Positions 33,170-40,482 of a DNA stretch of 42,593 nucleotides are shown in pieces (within the stretch, counting starts at the first letter, position 1; each line of letters begins with the position of its first letter). The position numbers and the translations under genes were made by a program. Origin of the DNA: an uncultured bacterium (lineage in GTDB: Bacteria; Actinomycetota; Coriobacteriia; Coriobacteriales; Coriobacteriaceae); assembly GCA_905215385.1 (NCBI GenBank), contig CAJMPY010000022.1:1-42593 (forward strand), given 5' to 3'. The notes beneath the pieces were generated by a model. The model saw only the letters and a program-made list of their open reading frames with translations, was not told the origin of the DNA and did no database searches.

Positions 33170-35089
33170 ATGGAAGAGGCCTATCGTCAAGCGCGCAAGC
33201 GCGGCGAACAGGGACGCCGTCGCGCCATCAGCCAAAGCGAGCATCCATATCTTACGGACCTCGACAGCTTGGTCGCCCAGCTTCCCTGCGGGCAGCGCGA
33301 GAACATCGGCCTGCGGGACATTCCGCTCGAAATGGTCGTCGGCACGGTTACCAAAGGTCGCCAGTCCGCCTTTTCGTGTAACTTTATGCCGCTGCTCCCC
33401 TGGAATACCGAATTCGCCCGCAAATGGTCCAACCTCTACGATATCCAAATCTCCGAGGGCTACCGCGACCCCATCATCGTCACCGAGTTCATGCACCGCT
33501 TTTACGTCCAAGAGGGCAACAAGCGTGTCAGCGTCCTCAAATTCCTTGACGCTCCGACGGTTTCGGCCAAGGTGACGCGTCTGTACCCCGGTAAGTGGGA
33601 TTCCGTCGAGAGCCGCCTGTACGGTGAGTTTTGCGCCTTTTGGTACGTATGCCCCCTGTACGAGATTGAGTTTTCGCGCGAGGGCGGCTACGAGATGCTT
33701 GCCAAAATGCTCGGCCAAGATCTTGTCGAAAAATGGCCTCAAAAGAAGGTCGACTACCTACGTCACACCTTCCTGCTCTTTAAGCGCGCCTATCTTCGCG
33801 CGGGCGGCGACCACTTGGACATTACGCCTGCCGATGCCATGCTCGTCTACCTCAACGTCTACAACCAGGACCGTCTGCTGGATACGCCGACGGATATCGT
33901 CGTCAACCGTCTGTGCAAGATTTGGCGCGAGCTTGTCATTGCCGGCAAAAGCGACGAGGACAAAGTCGATCTTGTCGAAGCGCCGCAGCCCAACGAGAAA
34001 GAGGGCGCACCGACAAAAGCTACCTCGGGCGTGCTCAACTTCTTTATGAGCAAGACCGTCTACTCCACTGCCAATCCCATGCGAATCGCCTTTATCCACG
34101 AGTTTCCCTGTGCCACGTCGAGCTGGGACAGCCTACACGACCAGGGCCGCCGGTATCTTGATGAGCACTTTGGCGGCATCGTGCGCACCGAGGCGTTCGA
34201 GGACTGCCACGATTCGGACGTGTTCTACGCCGCCGTCGAGACAGCCGTAAAGCACGGGGCGAACGTCATCTTCTCGACCTCACACCGGCTCATGGAATAC
34301 ACGCTCAGGGCGTCAGTCGAGTATCCCCAGGTGCGGTTCCTTAACTGCTCAATCGGCCTTCCCCACCAAAGCGTCCGCTCGTACTTTGGAAAGATGTACG
34401 AGGCCAAGTTCCTACTGGGCGCCCTTGCCGCCAGCATGGCGGACAACCACCGCATTGGCTACCACGCGTCGGTCTTCGCCTCGGGCGCGCTCAGCGAGAT
34501 CAACGCCTTTGCGATTGGCGCCTCGCTGCTCGACCCCCGCGCGCAAATTATCCTGACCTGGGGCGATGTGCCCGCCGGAGGCCTTGCCGAGGCCATGTGC
34601 CGCGAGGGCGTGAGCGTCATGACCGGCGCTGACATGTCAAAGTCGCTCGAAGACCCTACGGCCTACGGACTTCACCGCCTGGTCGATGGCAAGGTCGCCG
34701 GCATCGCCATGCCGGTATGGAACTGGGGCCGATACTACGAGCTTATCGTGCGAAGTCTGCTGCACGGCACCTGGGATGAGACCAGTGACAACAGCCAGGT
34801 TCGCGCCGTCAACTACTGGTATGGTATGAGCTCGGGCGTCATCGACATTCGCTACGCTCCGGGCCTGCCCTATCAGACGCGTAAGCTTGTTCAGCTGCTC
34901 CGCAATGGCATCGTCGAGGGCTCCATCAATCCATTTGGCGGCGAGCTCCATAGCCAAGACGGCGTGGTGCAGATCGAGGGCTTTCCCCCGCTGCCGAGCA
35001 CGCAAATCGTCGAGATGGACTGGCTGGCTGACAACGTTATAGGCTCGATTCCGCAGCTCGATAACGAGCCGGAGGTCCGTGCCCTATGA
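33170..35089 (+). CDS. ParB-like/BMP-domain fusion protein, cytosolic
   Basis: A 639-residue protein with no signal peptide or membrane segment. Residues about 46-145 look like a ParB N-terminal fold (IPLEMVVGTVTKGRQSAF, GYRDPI at 97-102, VQEGNKRVSVLKFL at 113-126, matching the ParB GxRR-type loop). Residues about 304-620 are a basic-membrane-protein (BMP/PnrA) domain: MRIAFIHEFPCATSSWD, FSTSHRLMEYT, RFLNCSIG, SYFGKMYEAKFLLGALAASM, GYHASVFASGALSEINAFAIGA. BMP proteins are normally exported nucleoside-binding lipoproteins, so a cytosolic fusion implies sensing rather than transport. ATG 33170; upstream GGGAG. The stop overlaps the phosphoesterase start by 4 bases (ATGA). Confidence 0.82.
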   Translation: MEEAYRQARKRGEQGRRRAISQSEHPYLTDLDSLVAQLPCGQRENIGLRDIPLEMVVGTVTKGRQSAFSCNFMPLLPWNTEFARKWSNLYDIQISEGYRDPIIVTEFMHRFYVQEGNKRVSVLKFLDAPTVSAKVTRLYPGKWDSVESRLYGEFCAFWYVCPLYEIEFSREGGYEMLAKMLGQDLVEKWPQKKVDYLRHTFLLFKRAYLRAGGDHLDITPADAMLVYLNVYNQDRLLDTPTDIVVNRLCKIWRELVIAGKSDEDKVDLVEAPQPNEKEGAPTKATSGVLNFFMSKTVYSTANPMRIAFIHEFPCATSSWDSLHDQGRRYLDEHFGGIVRTEAFEDCHDSDVFYAAVETAVKHGANVIFSTSHRLMEYTLRASVEYPQVRFLNCSIGLPHQSVRSYFGKMYEAKFLLGALAASMADNHRIGYHASVFASGALSEINAFAIGASLLDPRAQIILTWGDVPAGGLAEAMCREGVSVMTGADMSKSLEDPTAYGLHRLVDGKVAGIAMPVWNWGRYYELIVRSLLHGTWDETSDNSQVRAVNYWYGMSSGVIDIRYAPGLPYQTRKLVQLLRNGIVEGSINPFGGELHSQDGVVQIEGFPPLPSTQIVEMDWLADNVIGSIPQLDNEPEVRAL

Positions 35090-35796
35090 ATATCCTAGCC
35101 ATTGCCGATGTAGAGGAGCGCTGCCTGTGGGAATGTTTTCGCAAGGAGCGCTTTGAGGACGTTGACCTGATTCTATCCGCAGGCGACCTGGATCCGGACT
35201 ATCTTGAGTTTTTGGTCACTGTCATCAACAAACCGCTTGTGTACGTTCGTGGCAACCACGACGACCGCTACGCGCGCCATGCACCGGGCGGGTGCATTTG
35301 TGTTGAGGACAGCGTATATGTGTACCGAGGTATTCGCATTGCGGGTCTGGGCGGTTCCATGCGCTACCGCGACGGCGCGAACATGTATACCGAGCGCGAG
35401 ATGGCAAAACGCATGCGCAAGCTATCGCGAAAAATCGCACTGGTAGACGGATGCGATATTCTACTTACCCATGCACCCGTCGCAGGCATGGGCGACCTGG
35501 ACGACCTGCCGCATCGAGGGTTTGAGTGCTTTAACACAGCGCTTGAGTCCTGGGGGGCCGACTACATGGTGCACGGGCATGTGCACCAATGCTATGGTCG
35601 CGACTTTCAGCGTGAGCGCCAGCATGCATGCGGGACAACAATCATCAACGCGTGCGGCTATACGCAGTTTGAGCTGGATGAAGCGCGCTACCCCATCCGT
35701 GGCTGGCAGGCAGCCTGGCTCAACTCGCAAACCATGCGCCGCGAGCTCAAACGCCACGAAGCAATCGAGTCTTCAACCGCCAGAACCCCCTGGTAA
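35086..35796 (+). CDS. Metallophosphoesterase
   Basis: A 236-residue calcineurin-type phosphoesterase with the full metal-binding set: Asp8 (IADVEE), Asp34 (SAGDLD), GNHD (56-59), THAP (128-131) and GHVH (164-167). No signal peptide; cytosolic. Members hydrolyse phosphomono- or diesters, including cyclic nucleotides. The start ATG overlaps the stop of the ParB-like/BMP gene (ATGA), so the two are translated together and probably act on one pathway. A family R2 hairpin follows at 35805. Confidence 0.92.
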   Translation: MNILAIADVEERCLWECFRKERFEDVDLILSAGDLDPDYLEFLVTVINKPLVYVRGNHDDRYARHAPGGCICVEDSVYVYRGIRIAGLGGSMRYRDGANMYTEREMAKRMRKLSRKIALVDGCDILLTHAPVAGMGDLDDLPHRGFECFNTALESWGADYMVHGHVHQCYGRDFQRERQHACGTTIINACGYTQFELDEARYPIRGWQAAWLNSQTMRRELKRHEAIESSTARTPW

Positions 35797-35804
35797 CTGC
35801 CAAC

Positions 35805-35868
35805 AACCACCACGAAGGGGATAGGCACCTTTATGGTGGTTTTGCTGACTCGTCCGACCTGTCCATCA
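35805..35868 (+). repeat. Family R2 hairpin after the phosphoesterase (extended)
   Basis: AACCACCACGAAGGGG and CCTTTATGGTGGTTTT pair around the loop; the tail GCTGACTCGTCCGACCTGTCC is shared with 37818-37883. It provides a terminator-like hairpin plus T run 8 bases after the stop. Confidence 0.85.
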
Positions 35869-36028
35869 CGGTGCTTGTGTAATTAACGAGAACACTCATT
35901 GTTTTGTAAGGACGGCGCTCACGTGCCGTCTTTTTTTGTCAACTTATGCAGTCTCGACCGTGTTGTATGTAGAGGGACCTCGCGAGACGCCTTCCCTATA
36001 TCCACCACGACCAATTGGAGGTGACACT

Positions 36029-36589
36029 ATGCCTGCACGCCGTAACCGCAATAGCACGCTCCGATGCGATGCCGATCAGATCGAGCGGGAAGCAAAGCGC
36101 TTGGTCGACACGTATTCCGACCTCATCCTTCGATTGTGCTATTCGGCCCTTGGATCCGCTGACGACGCTCAAGACATCTGCCAGGACACGCTGATCAAGA
36201 TTCTCCAACGCACTCAACCGTTCGACTCGCTCGAACACGAACGTGCTTGGGTGATCCGAGTCGCACTGAACGCATGTCGCGATATCGGCCGTACGCACGC
36301 GAATCACCCGGTTGTCGACCTCGATTCGCTCCCCGATTTCTGCGCACCCGTAACACATACCGAGCAAGAATTCGCGCAACGCGACTGCGCCATTCTTTCC
36401 GCTGTCACGGCCCTGCCTCAAGCACAGCGCATCGCCATCTTTTTGCACTACTACGCAGGCATGAGCATCAGGGAAATCGCAGACGCCGTTCACGCGACGC
36501 CAGCTGCAACCGCCCAGCACCTTAGCCGCGGACGTGCGTCACTTCGGCTTTCCTTGAAAGGAGACCACAATGACTACGAATTCGAATGA
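36029..36589 (+). CDS. ECF-type RNA polymerase sigma factor
   Basis: A 186-residue sigma-70 family protein. Region 2 (about 25-90) has the core DDAQDICQDTLIKILQ; region 4 (about 125-180) has the helix-turn-helix MSIREIADAVHATPAATAQHLSR. ATG 36029 follows GGAGGTGACACT; longer in-frame extensions to 35936 have no ribosome site. Its end overlaps the DUF4179 gene by 20 bases, as in the pair at 3649-5194, pointing to a second sigma/membrane-regulator module. No ECF promoter could be identified upstream, which differs from the first pair. Confidence 0.88.
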   Translation: MPARRNRNSTLRCDADQIEREAKRLVDTYSDLILRLCYSALGSADDAQDICQDTLIKILQRTQPFDSLEHERAWVIRVALNACRDIGRTHANHPVVDLDSLPDFCAPVTHTEQEFAQRDCAILSAVTALPQAQRIAIFLHYYAGMSIREIADAVHATPAATAQHLSRGRASLRLSLKGDHNDYEFE

Positions 36590-37700
36590 CTATCGCCACG
36601 CCCTGGAGCACATTTCGTTTACCGATAATGCGAAGCAGCACATGGCAAACTCGATTGCTCAGTCCGTCGCCTCGAGCGATGCGGCGACCGCTCAAAGCAA
36701 CTTTAATGGCACGCGACGCAAGCCGCGCATCGCCCGCCATCCCGTAAGAACAGTCGCTCGCATTGCCGCTGTAACGGCAGTCCTCGCTATCGTCATTGGA
36801 GGCGCTGGCACGGCTATGGCAACAGGCGTCCTGCCGCTTCCTTCTGACATGCTTTCCGACATCTTTGACGGACCTGCTTCTCAAACCGAGATCATCGACC
36901 GTATTGGCCGGCCCGTCGGTGCTAGCTGCTCCAACAACGGAGTCACCGTGACCGCCGACGCCATCATGGGCGACAAGGATATGGTTACCATCGCCTATAC
37001 GCTTACGTTCGACGATCCCGCTGCCCTGAAAAAGCTTTCCGAGCCGGGCGAGAACGGAACTATCGCCGGAAGTGTCGATGGAAACGTATACGTTGATGGC
37101 GAGCATGGCGGCCAAGGCCAATCATGGCTCATTGACAAGAACCCCAATGACTCCAGCATTCAATACTTTGCACAGTTCAGCGTTGAATCACCCGGCCTTA
37201 TGGGCAGGACCGTCCGCACGCATATCAACTCTCTCGTTGTGCCACGTGCTGGCAAAGAGCTTCCCGAGTATAAGAAAATACTTACGGGCCCATGGGATCT
37301 TAAGTTCCAGCTGAATTACGAAGATACATCCGTTACGATTCCCGCGCCCAAATCGGTCAACTTTAACGGCACCAAGGCGACGATTCAAGAGGCCACCGTA
37401 TCCTGCGTTGGCGTTTCAGTCCGCTACAACATAGATCGTTCCATCGAACACGACAACAACAGCGGCAAGATGTCTCAAAACATGGAGGAGTCTATGGATG
37501 CCGTTGGCAACATACCCCTCATCGTGACGTTCAAAGACGGTCATGTTGAGGACGCAACCAGCTACAGCGGCTATTTCGCAAATAAACTGGATAACGGCAC
37601 CACTGATGTCCACAAGACCTGGCCGTTCTCGCAAGTTTGTGACACAGACAAGATTGCAAGCGTACAAATTGGCGATACGGTCATTCCCATGAATTCGTAA
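36570..37700 (+). CDS. DUF4179-type membrane protein, probable anti-sigma factor
   Basis: A 376-residue protein with a cytosolic N-terminus (1-60), one membrane helix (about 62-84, ARIAAVTAVLAIVIGGAGTAM) and a large extracytoplasmic part (beta-rich; SCSNNGVTVTADAIMGDKDMVTIAYTL begins it). ATG 36570 lies inside the sigma gene with GAAAGGAGACC upstream. As with the first pair, it probably holds or releases its sigma factor on an external signal. It has little visible sequence similarity to the protein at 3649-4725 apart from the architecture. Confidence 0.8.
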   Translation: MTTNSNDYRHALEHISFTDNAKQHMANSIAQSVASSDAATAQSNFNGTRRKPRIARHPVRTVARIAAVTAVLAIVIGGAGTAMATGVLPLPSDMLSDIFDGPASQTEIIDRIGRPVGASCSNNGVTVTADAIMGDKDMVTIAYTLTFDDPAALKKLSEPGENGTIAGSVDGNVYVDGEHGGQGQSWLIDKNPNDSSIQYFAQFSVESPGLMGRTVRTHINSLVVPRAGKELPEYKKILTGPWDLKFQLNYEDTSVTIPAPKSVNFNGTKATIQEATVSCVGVSVRYNIDRSIEHDNNSGKMSQNMEESMDAVGNIPLIVTFKDGHVEDATSYSGYFANKLDNGTTDVHKTWPFSQVCDTDKIASVQIGDTVIPMNS

Positions 37701-37817
37701 CGCTACGCGGCTCGTATATGCACCCGGTTCCGCACTTCGCGTCTAAAGATGCGCTGTCATCGAGCAGCGTGAGCGCAAGGCCGCCCGTATGGTCGGCTGG
37801 GAACACCTCGTTGCGCT
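37701..37817. other. Intergenic stretch with possible coding remnant
   Basis: Between the DUF4179 stop and a family R2 hairpin. One frame reads IEQRERKAARMVGWEHLVALK (37757-37819), which looks like protein but has no start codon or ribosome site. It may be the 3' debris of a lost gene. Confidence 0.35.
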
Positions 37818-37883
37818 AAAAACCACCACGAAGGGGACCGGCACCTTTGTGGTGGTTTTGCTGACTCGTCCGACCTGTCCCAA
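37818..37883 (+). repeat. Family R2 hairpin after the second DUF4179 gene (extended)
   Basis: AAACCACCACGAAGGGG and CCTTTGTGGTGGTTTT enclose ACCGGCA; the tail GCTGACTCGTCCGACCTGTCC matches 35805-35868. Confidence 0.85.
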
Positions 37884-37889
37884 CGGTTT

Positions 37890-38025
37890 GTCTCAATCTG
37901 TAACAGGTAGGGCCCAAATAATCGGTTAGCTGTTACAGATCGAGACAGACCACGGATGCTCGGCCGAAAATCTCAATCTGTAACAGGTAGGAACGATTTT
38001 GCCCCTTAGATGTTACAGATTGAGA
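37890..38025. repeat. Two tandem TCTCAATCTGTAACA hairpins (family R3)
   Basis: Copy 1: arms at 37890-37905 and 37931-37946 (one mismatch). Copy 2: arms at 37971-37985 and 38011-38025 (perfect 15 bp). Both loops start GGTAGG and end with TTAG. Spacing between copies is 24 bases. They sit just before the leuB remnant end. Confidence 0.88.
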
Positions 38026-38051
38026 TATTTGACAGCTTGAATCGGCATCGC

Positions 38052-38690
38052 CTACAGCGCGGCGACGACCTTGTCGCCCATCGTCGTGGTGCCGAGGATC
38101 TTATCTGCCGGGGTGTTGACATCGGCGATGTCACGGGTGCGCCAGCCCTCGTCGAGCACGCGCGCCACGGCGCTCTCGATCCACGCGGCTTGCTCGCCCA
38201 TGTCGAGCGCGTAGGTCAGCAGCATCGCCACCGACAAGATTTGAGCCAGCGGATTGGCCACGCCGAGCCCCGCGATGTCAGGAGCGCTGCCAGCGCTCGG
38301 CCCAAACAGCGATACGCCATCATCCAGCGAGGCAGAGGCAAGCATACCGAGCGATCCGGTAATCTGAGCCGCCTCATCGGACAGGATGTCGCCGAACATG
38401 TTCTCCGTCACCACGACGTCAAAGTCTGCCGGTCGACTGATGAGCTGCATGGCGGCGTTGTCGACGAGCAGGTCCTCAAGCTCCACGTCGGAGTACTCCT
38501 CGTCTTGCACGCGATGCACGATCTCGCGCCACATGCGGCTCGTCTCCAGCACGTTGCGCTTATCAACGCTCGTCACCTTGCCGCGACGTTTGCGCGCCGC
38601 CTCAAATGCCTGGCGCGCAATGCGCTCAATCTCGTACTCGCGATACTCCATCACGTCGACCGCACGCTGACCGGCCGCACCCGCAGCGCC
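38052..38690 (-). pseudogene. leuB: 3-isopropylmalate dehydrogenase, C-terminal fragment
   Basis: About 205 residues matching the C-terminal 60% of LeuB: EYEIERIARQAFEAARKRRGK, TSVDKRNVLETSRMWREIV, ADFDVVVTENMFGDILSDEA, GSLGMLASASL, GPSAGSAPDIAG and NPLAQILS. The NAD/substrate residues from the first half (such as the N-terminal strand and substrate-binding segment) are absent. The fragment joins, out of frame, to the leuA fragment around 38680-38695. The remaining sequence looks little degraded, so the deletion may be recent. Full LeuB is about 350 residues. It has no start codon of its own with a ribosome site. Confidence 0.88.
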
Positions 38691-38691
38691 C

Positions 38692-39258
38692 GCGCAGGTC
38701 ACGGATGCGGGCGCCAAAGTCCCACGGCATGTTGTAGCCCATCGTATCGGGGATGTTCACGACCGTGGCACCGGCCTTTACGGCCGCCTCGATAATGCGC
38801 ACCAGAAACTCCTGATCGGAGCGGCCGGCATCCTCGGCATAAAACTCAACATCGTCAACGAACTTGCGAGCATGTTTGACGGCATGGATCGCTCACTCAA
38901 TTGCCCTTTCCTCAGTCATATGGAGCTTGTCGCGCAGGTGACTGGTGCTCACACCCAGCCCTGTATGGATACGGGGCCTCTGGGCCGTTTTGAGCGCCTC
39001 TGCAGCCACTTCGATATCCCTGTCGACAGCGCGCGTCAGGCCGCATACCGTGCATCGGTCGCCCGCAATCTTGCCAATCTCCTGTACGGAGCGAAAGTCA
39101 CCAGGACTCGAGATGGGAAAGCCCGCCTCGATAACGTCCACGTTCATGCGCACCAGCTGGCGGGCGATGAAGAGCTTTTCCTCGGTATTCATGCTGGCGC
39201 CCGGCGACTGCTCACCGTCGCACAGGGTGGCGTCAAAGATTGTGATTTTGCGGCTTAT
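38692..39258 (-). pseudogene. leuA: 2-isopropylmalate synthase, N-terminal fragment
   Basis: About 189 codons of LeuA: SRKITIFDATLCDGEQSPG, GFPISSPGDF, CGLTRAVDRDI, HTGLGVSTSHL and, past a stop, VEFYAEDAGRSD and VNIPDTMGYNMPWDF. Four lesions are visible: the codon after GGAGG-aacat is ATA (39256-39258) where ATG is expected; the catalytic-type Arg of TLRDGEQ is Cys; a TGA at 38893-38895 interrupts AIE*AIHAVKHARKF; and the C-terminal two thirds is lost in the junction with leuB. Full LeuA is about 510 residues. An intact leader peptide lies upstream (39412-39471). Confidence 0.9.
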
Positions 39259-39411
39259 ATGTTCCTCCTGATTGACCGTTTTATGACAGATGGCTTTCAG
39301 GAGAGAGAGAAGGCCTAGAGATAGAAAAATACCCATGTCGCTCATCACGCCTGAAAGCGGCAGACGATAGCGCACCCGGGTACAACAAATCGTTATAGCG
39401 AGATTACAACC

Positions 39412-39471
39412 CTAGCGCGCTATCCAATCTAGTAGCGCTAGGCCTAGGAGCTGTTGCGTGTTCTTAAACAT
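39412..39471 (-). CDS. leuL: Leucine leader peptide (attenuator)
   Basis: A 19-residue frame MFKNTQQLLGLALLDWIAR from ATG 39471, with AAGGGAG 7 bases upstream. Its five Leu codons are CTC, CTA, CTA, CTA, CTA, with CTA otherwise rare in this GC-rich genome. Downstream the transcript can form GCTTTCAGG..CCTGAAAGC and other hairpins before the leuA start at 39258. This is the usual layout of leucine-tRNA-controlled attenuation; it now precedes only decayed leu fragments. The region 39259-39411 holds no other gene apart from an in-frame Leu-rich stretch (LSLGLLSLL). Confidence 0.75.
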   Translation of the reverse strand: MFKNTQQLLGLALLDWIAR

Positions 39472-39527
39472 GTTGGGCTCCCTTCGGCCTCGGGTAGAAC
39501 TACATCGCGCTAAAGTACAACACAAGT

Positions 39528-39567
39528 AAAACCACCACAAGGGTGTCTGTCCCCTTCGTGGTGGTTT
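39528..39567. repeat. Family R2 hairpin upstream of the leu leader (inverted)
   Basis: AAACCACCACAAGGG and CCCCTTCGTGGTGGTTT enclose TGTCTGT; on the minus strand the loop reads GGGGACAGACACC. It lies between the rplA terminator and the leu leader, opposite in orientation to the other copies. Confidence 0.85.
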
Positions 39568-39574
39568 CGTTGAC

Positions 39575-39621
39575 TCAAAAGCAAGAAACCCCGTCCCGCG
39601 CGAGGCAGAACCGGGTTTCTT
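39575..39621 (-). terminator. Intrinsic terminator of rplK-rplA
   Basis: AAGAAACCC (39583-39591) pairs with GGGTTTCTT (39613-39621), with a GC-rich loop; minus-strand GCTTTTG follows. It lies about 37 bases past the rplA stop. Confidence 0.8.
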
Positions 39622-39657
39622 TAGCAATGCTTGCTTTGTTCAGGCAGTAACTAGCAG

Positions 39658-40365
39658 TTACTCAGCCAGGAAGTCACGCTGGACAGCGGGATCGACCTTG
39701 ACGCCAGGGCCCATGGTGGAAGACACGGAGATGGACTTGACGTACTTGCCCTTAGCAGAAGAGGGCTTGACACGCAGGATCTCGGTGTACAGGGCGGCGT
39801 AGTTCTCGACGAGCTGCTGCTCAGAGAAGGACTTCTTGCCCAGGGGCACGTGGCAGATGCCGTAACGGTCGGCACGATACTCAACGCGGCCGGCCTTGAG
39901 CTCGGAGACCATCTTGGCGACGTCCATGGTCACGGTGCCGAGCTTGGGGTTCGGCATGAGGCCACGGGGACCAAGAATCTTACCGATGCGGCCAACCTTG
40001 GCCATCATGTTCGGCGTGGCGATAGCGGCGTCGAAATTGATCTCGCCCTTCTGGATCTGGGCGACGAGCTCGTCGGAACCGATGATGTCGGCGCCGGCAG
40101 CCTCGGCCTCGCGGGCCTTCTCGCCCTCGGCGAAGACGGCAACACGAACGGTCTTGCCGGTGCCGTGGGGCAGGGAGATGGAACCACGGATGTTCTGGTC
40201 AGCCTTACGAGTATCGATGCCCAGACGGAAGTGGGCCTCGACGGTCTCGTCGAACTTGGCGGTATCAAGCTCCTTGATGAGCTTGGCAGCCTGAAGGGGG
40301 GTGTAGAGCGTGGCGCGGTCGATCTTCTCGGCAGCGGCGTTATAGCTCTTACCATGCTTAGCCAT
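39658..40365 (-). CDS. rplA: 50S ribosomal protein L1
   Basis: L1-stalk protein of 235 residues that binds 23S rRNA and helps tRNA release. Landmarks: LRL-type EAHFRLGIDTRKADQNIRGSISLPHGTGK, GAD-IIGSDELV, GRIGKILGPRGLMPNPKLGTV and AVYIKSISVSSTMGPG near the C-terminus. The start is ATG 40365, 8 bases after AGGAGG; the upstream in-frame ATG (40371) would be only 2 bases from it. It follows rplK with a GC-rich hairpin between them (40440-40463). L1 often represses rplKA through an mRNA mimic of its rRNA site. Confidence 0.98.
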   Translation of the reverse strand: MAKHGKSYNAAAEKIDRATLYTPLQAAKLIKELDTAKFDETVEAHFRLGIDTRKADQNIRGSISLPHGTGKTVRVAVFAEGEKAREAEAAGADIIGSDELVAQIQKGEINFDAAIATPNMMAKVGRIGKILGPRGLMPNPKLGTVTMDVAKMVSELKAGRVEYRADRYGICHVPLGKKSFSEQQLVENYAALYTEILRVKPSSAKGKYVKSISVSSTMGPGVKVDPAVQRDFLAE

Positions 40366-40439
40366 GTGCATTACCTCCTGTGGTTAAACGGGCGTGAGCC
40401 CTCCCACATCGTATCGTGTGCCCTATTGCACACATATAA

Positions 40440-40463
40440 CGGGCGCCCCGGTCGGAGCACCCG
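40440..40463 (-). terminator. Hairpin between rplK and rplA
   Basis: CGGGTGCTCC and GGGGCGCCCG (10 bp, two wobble pairs) with loop GACC, 20 bases after the rplK stop. The U tract is weak, so attenuation, mRNA protection or L1 binding is more likely than full termination. Confidence 0.55.
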
Positions 40464-40482
40464 TCATTACCTAAAGAAATCG

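Noticed and set aside
37890..38025. Tandem hairpins considered as a CRISPR array
   Set aside because: Only two units, each an inverted repeat with a long perfect stem, no spacer-repeat periodicity and no cas genes.
39259..39339. A second leucine leader peptide (MGIFLSLGLLSLLKAI) just before leuA
   Set aside because: It is Leu-rich, but no ribosome site fits its ATG and it runs in frame into leuA; the better-supported leader is 39412-39471.
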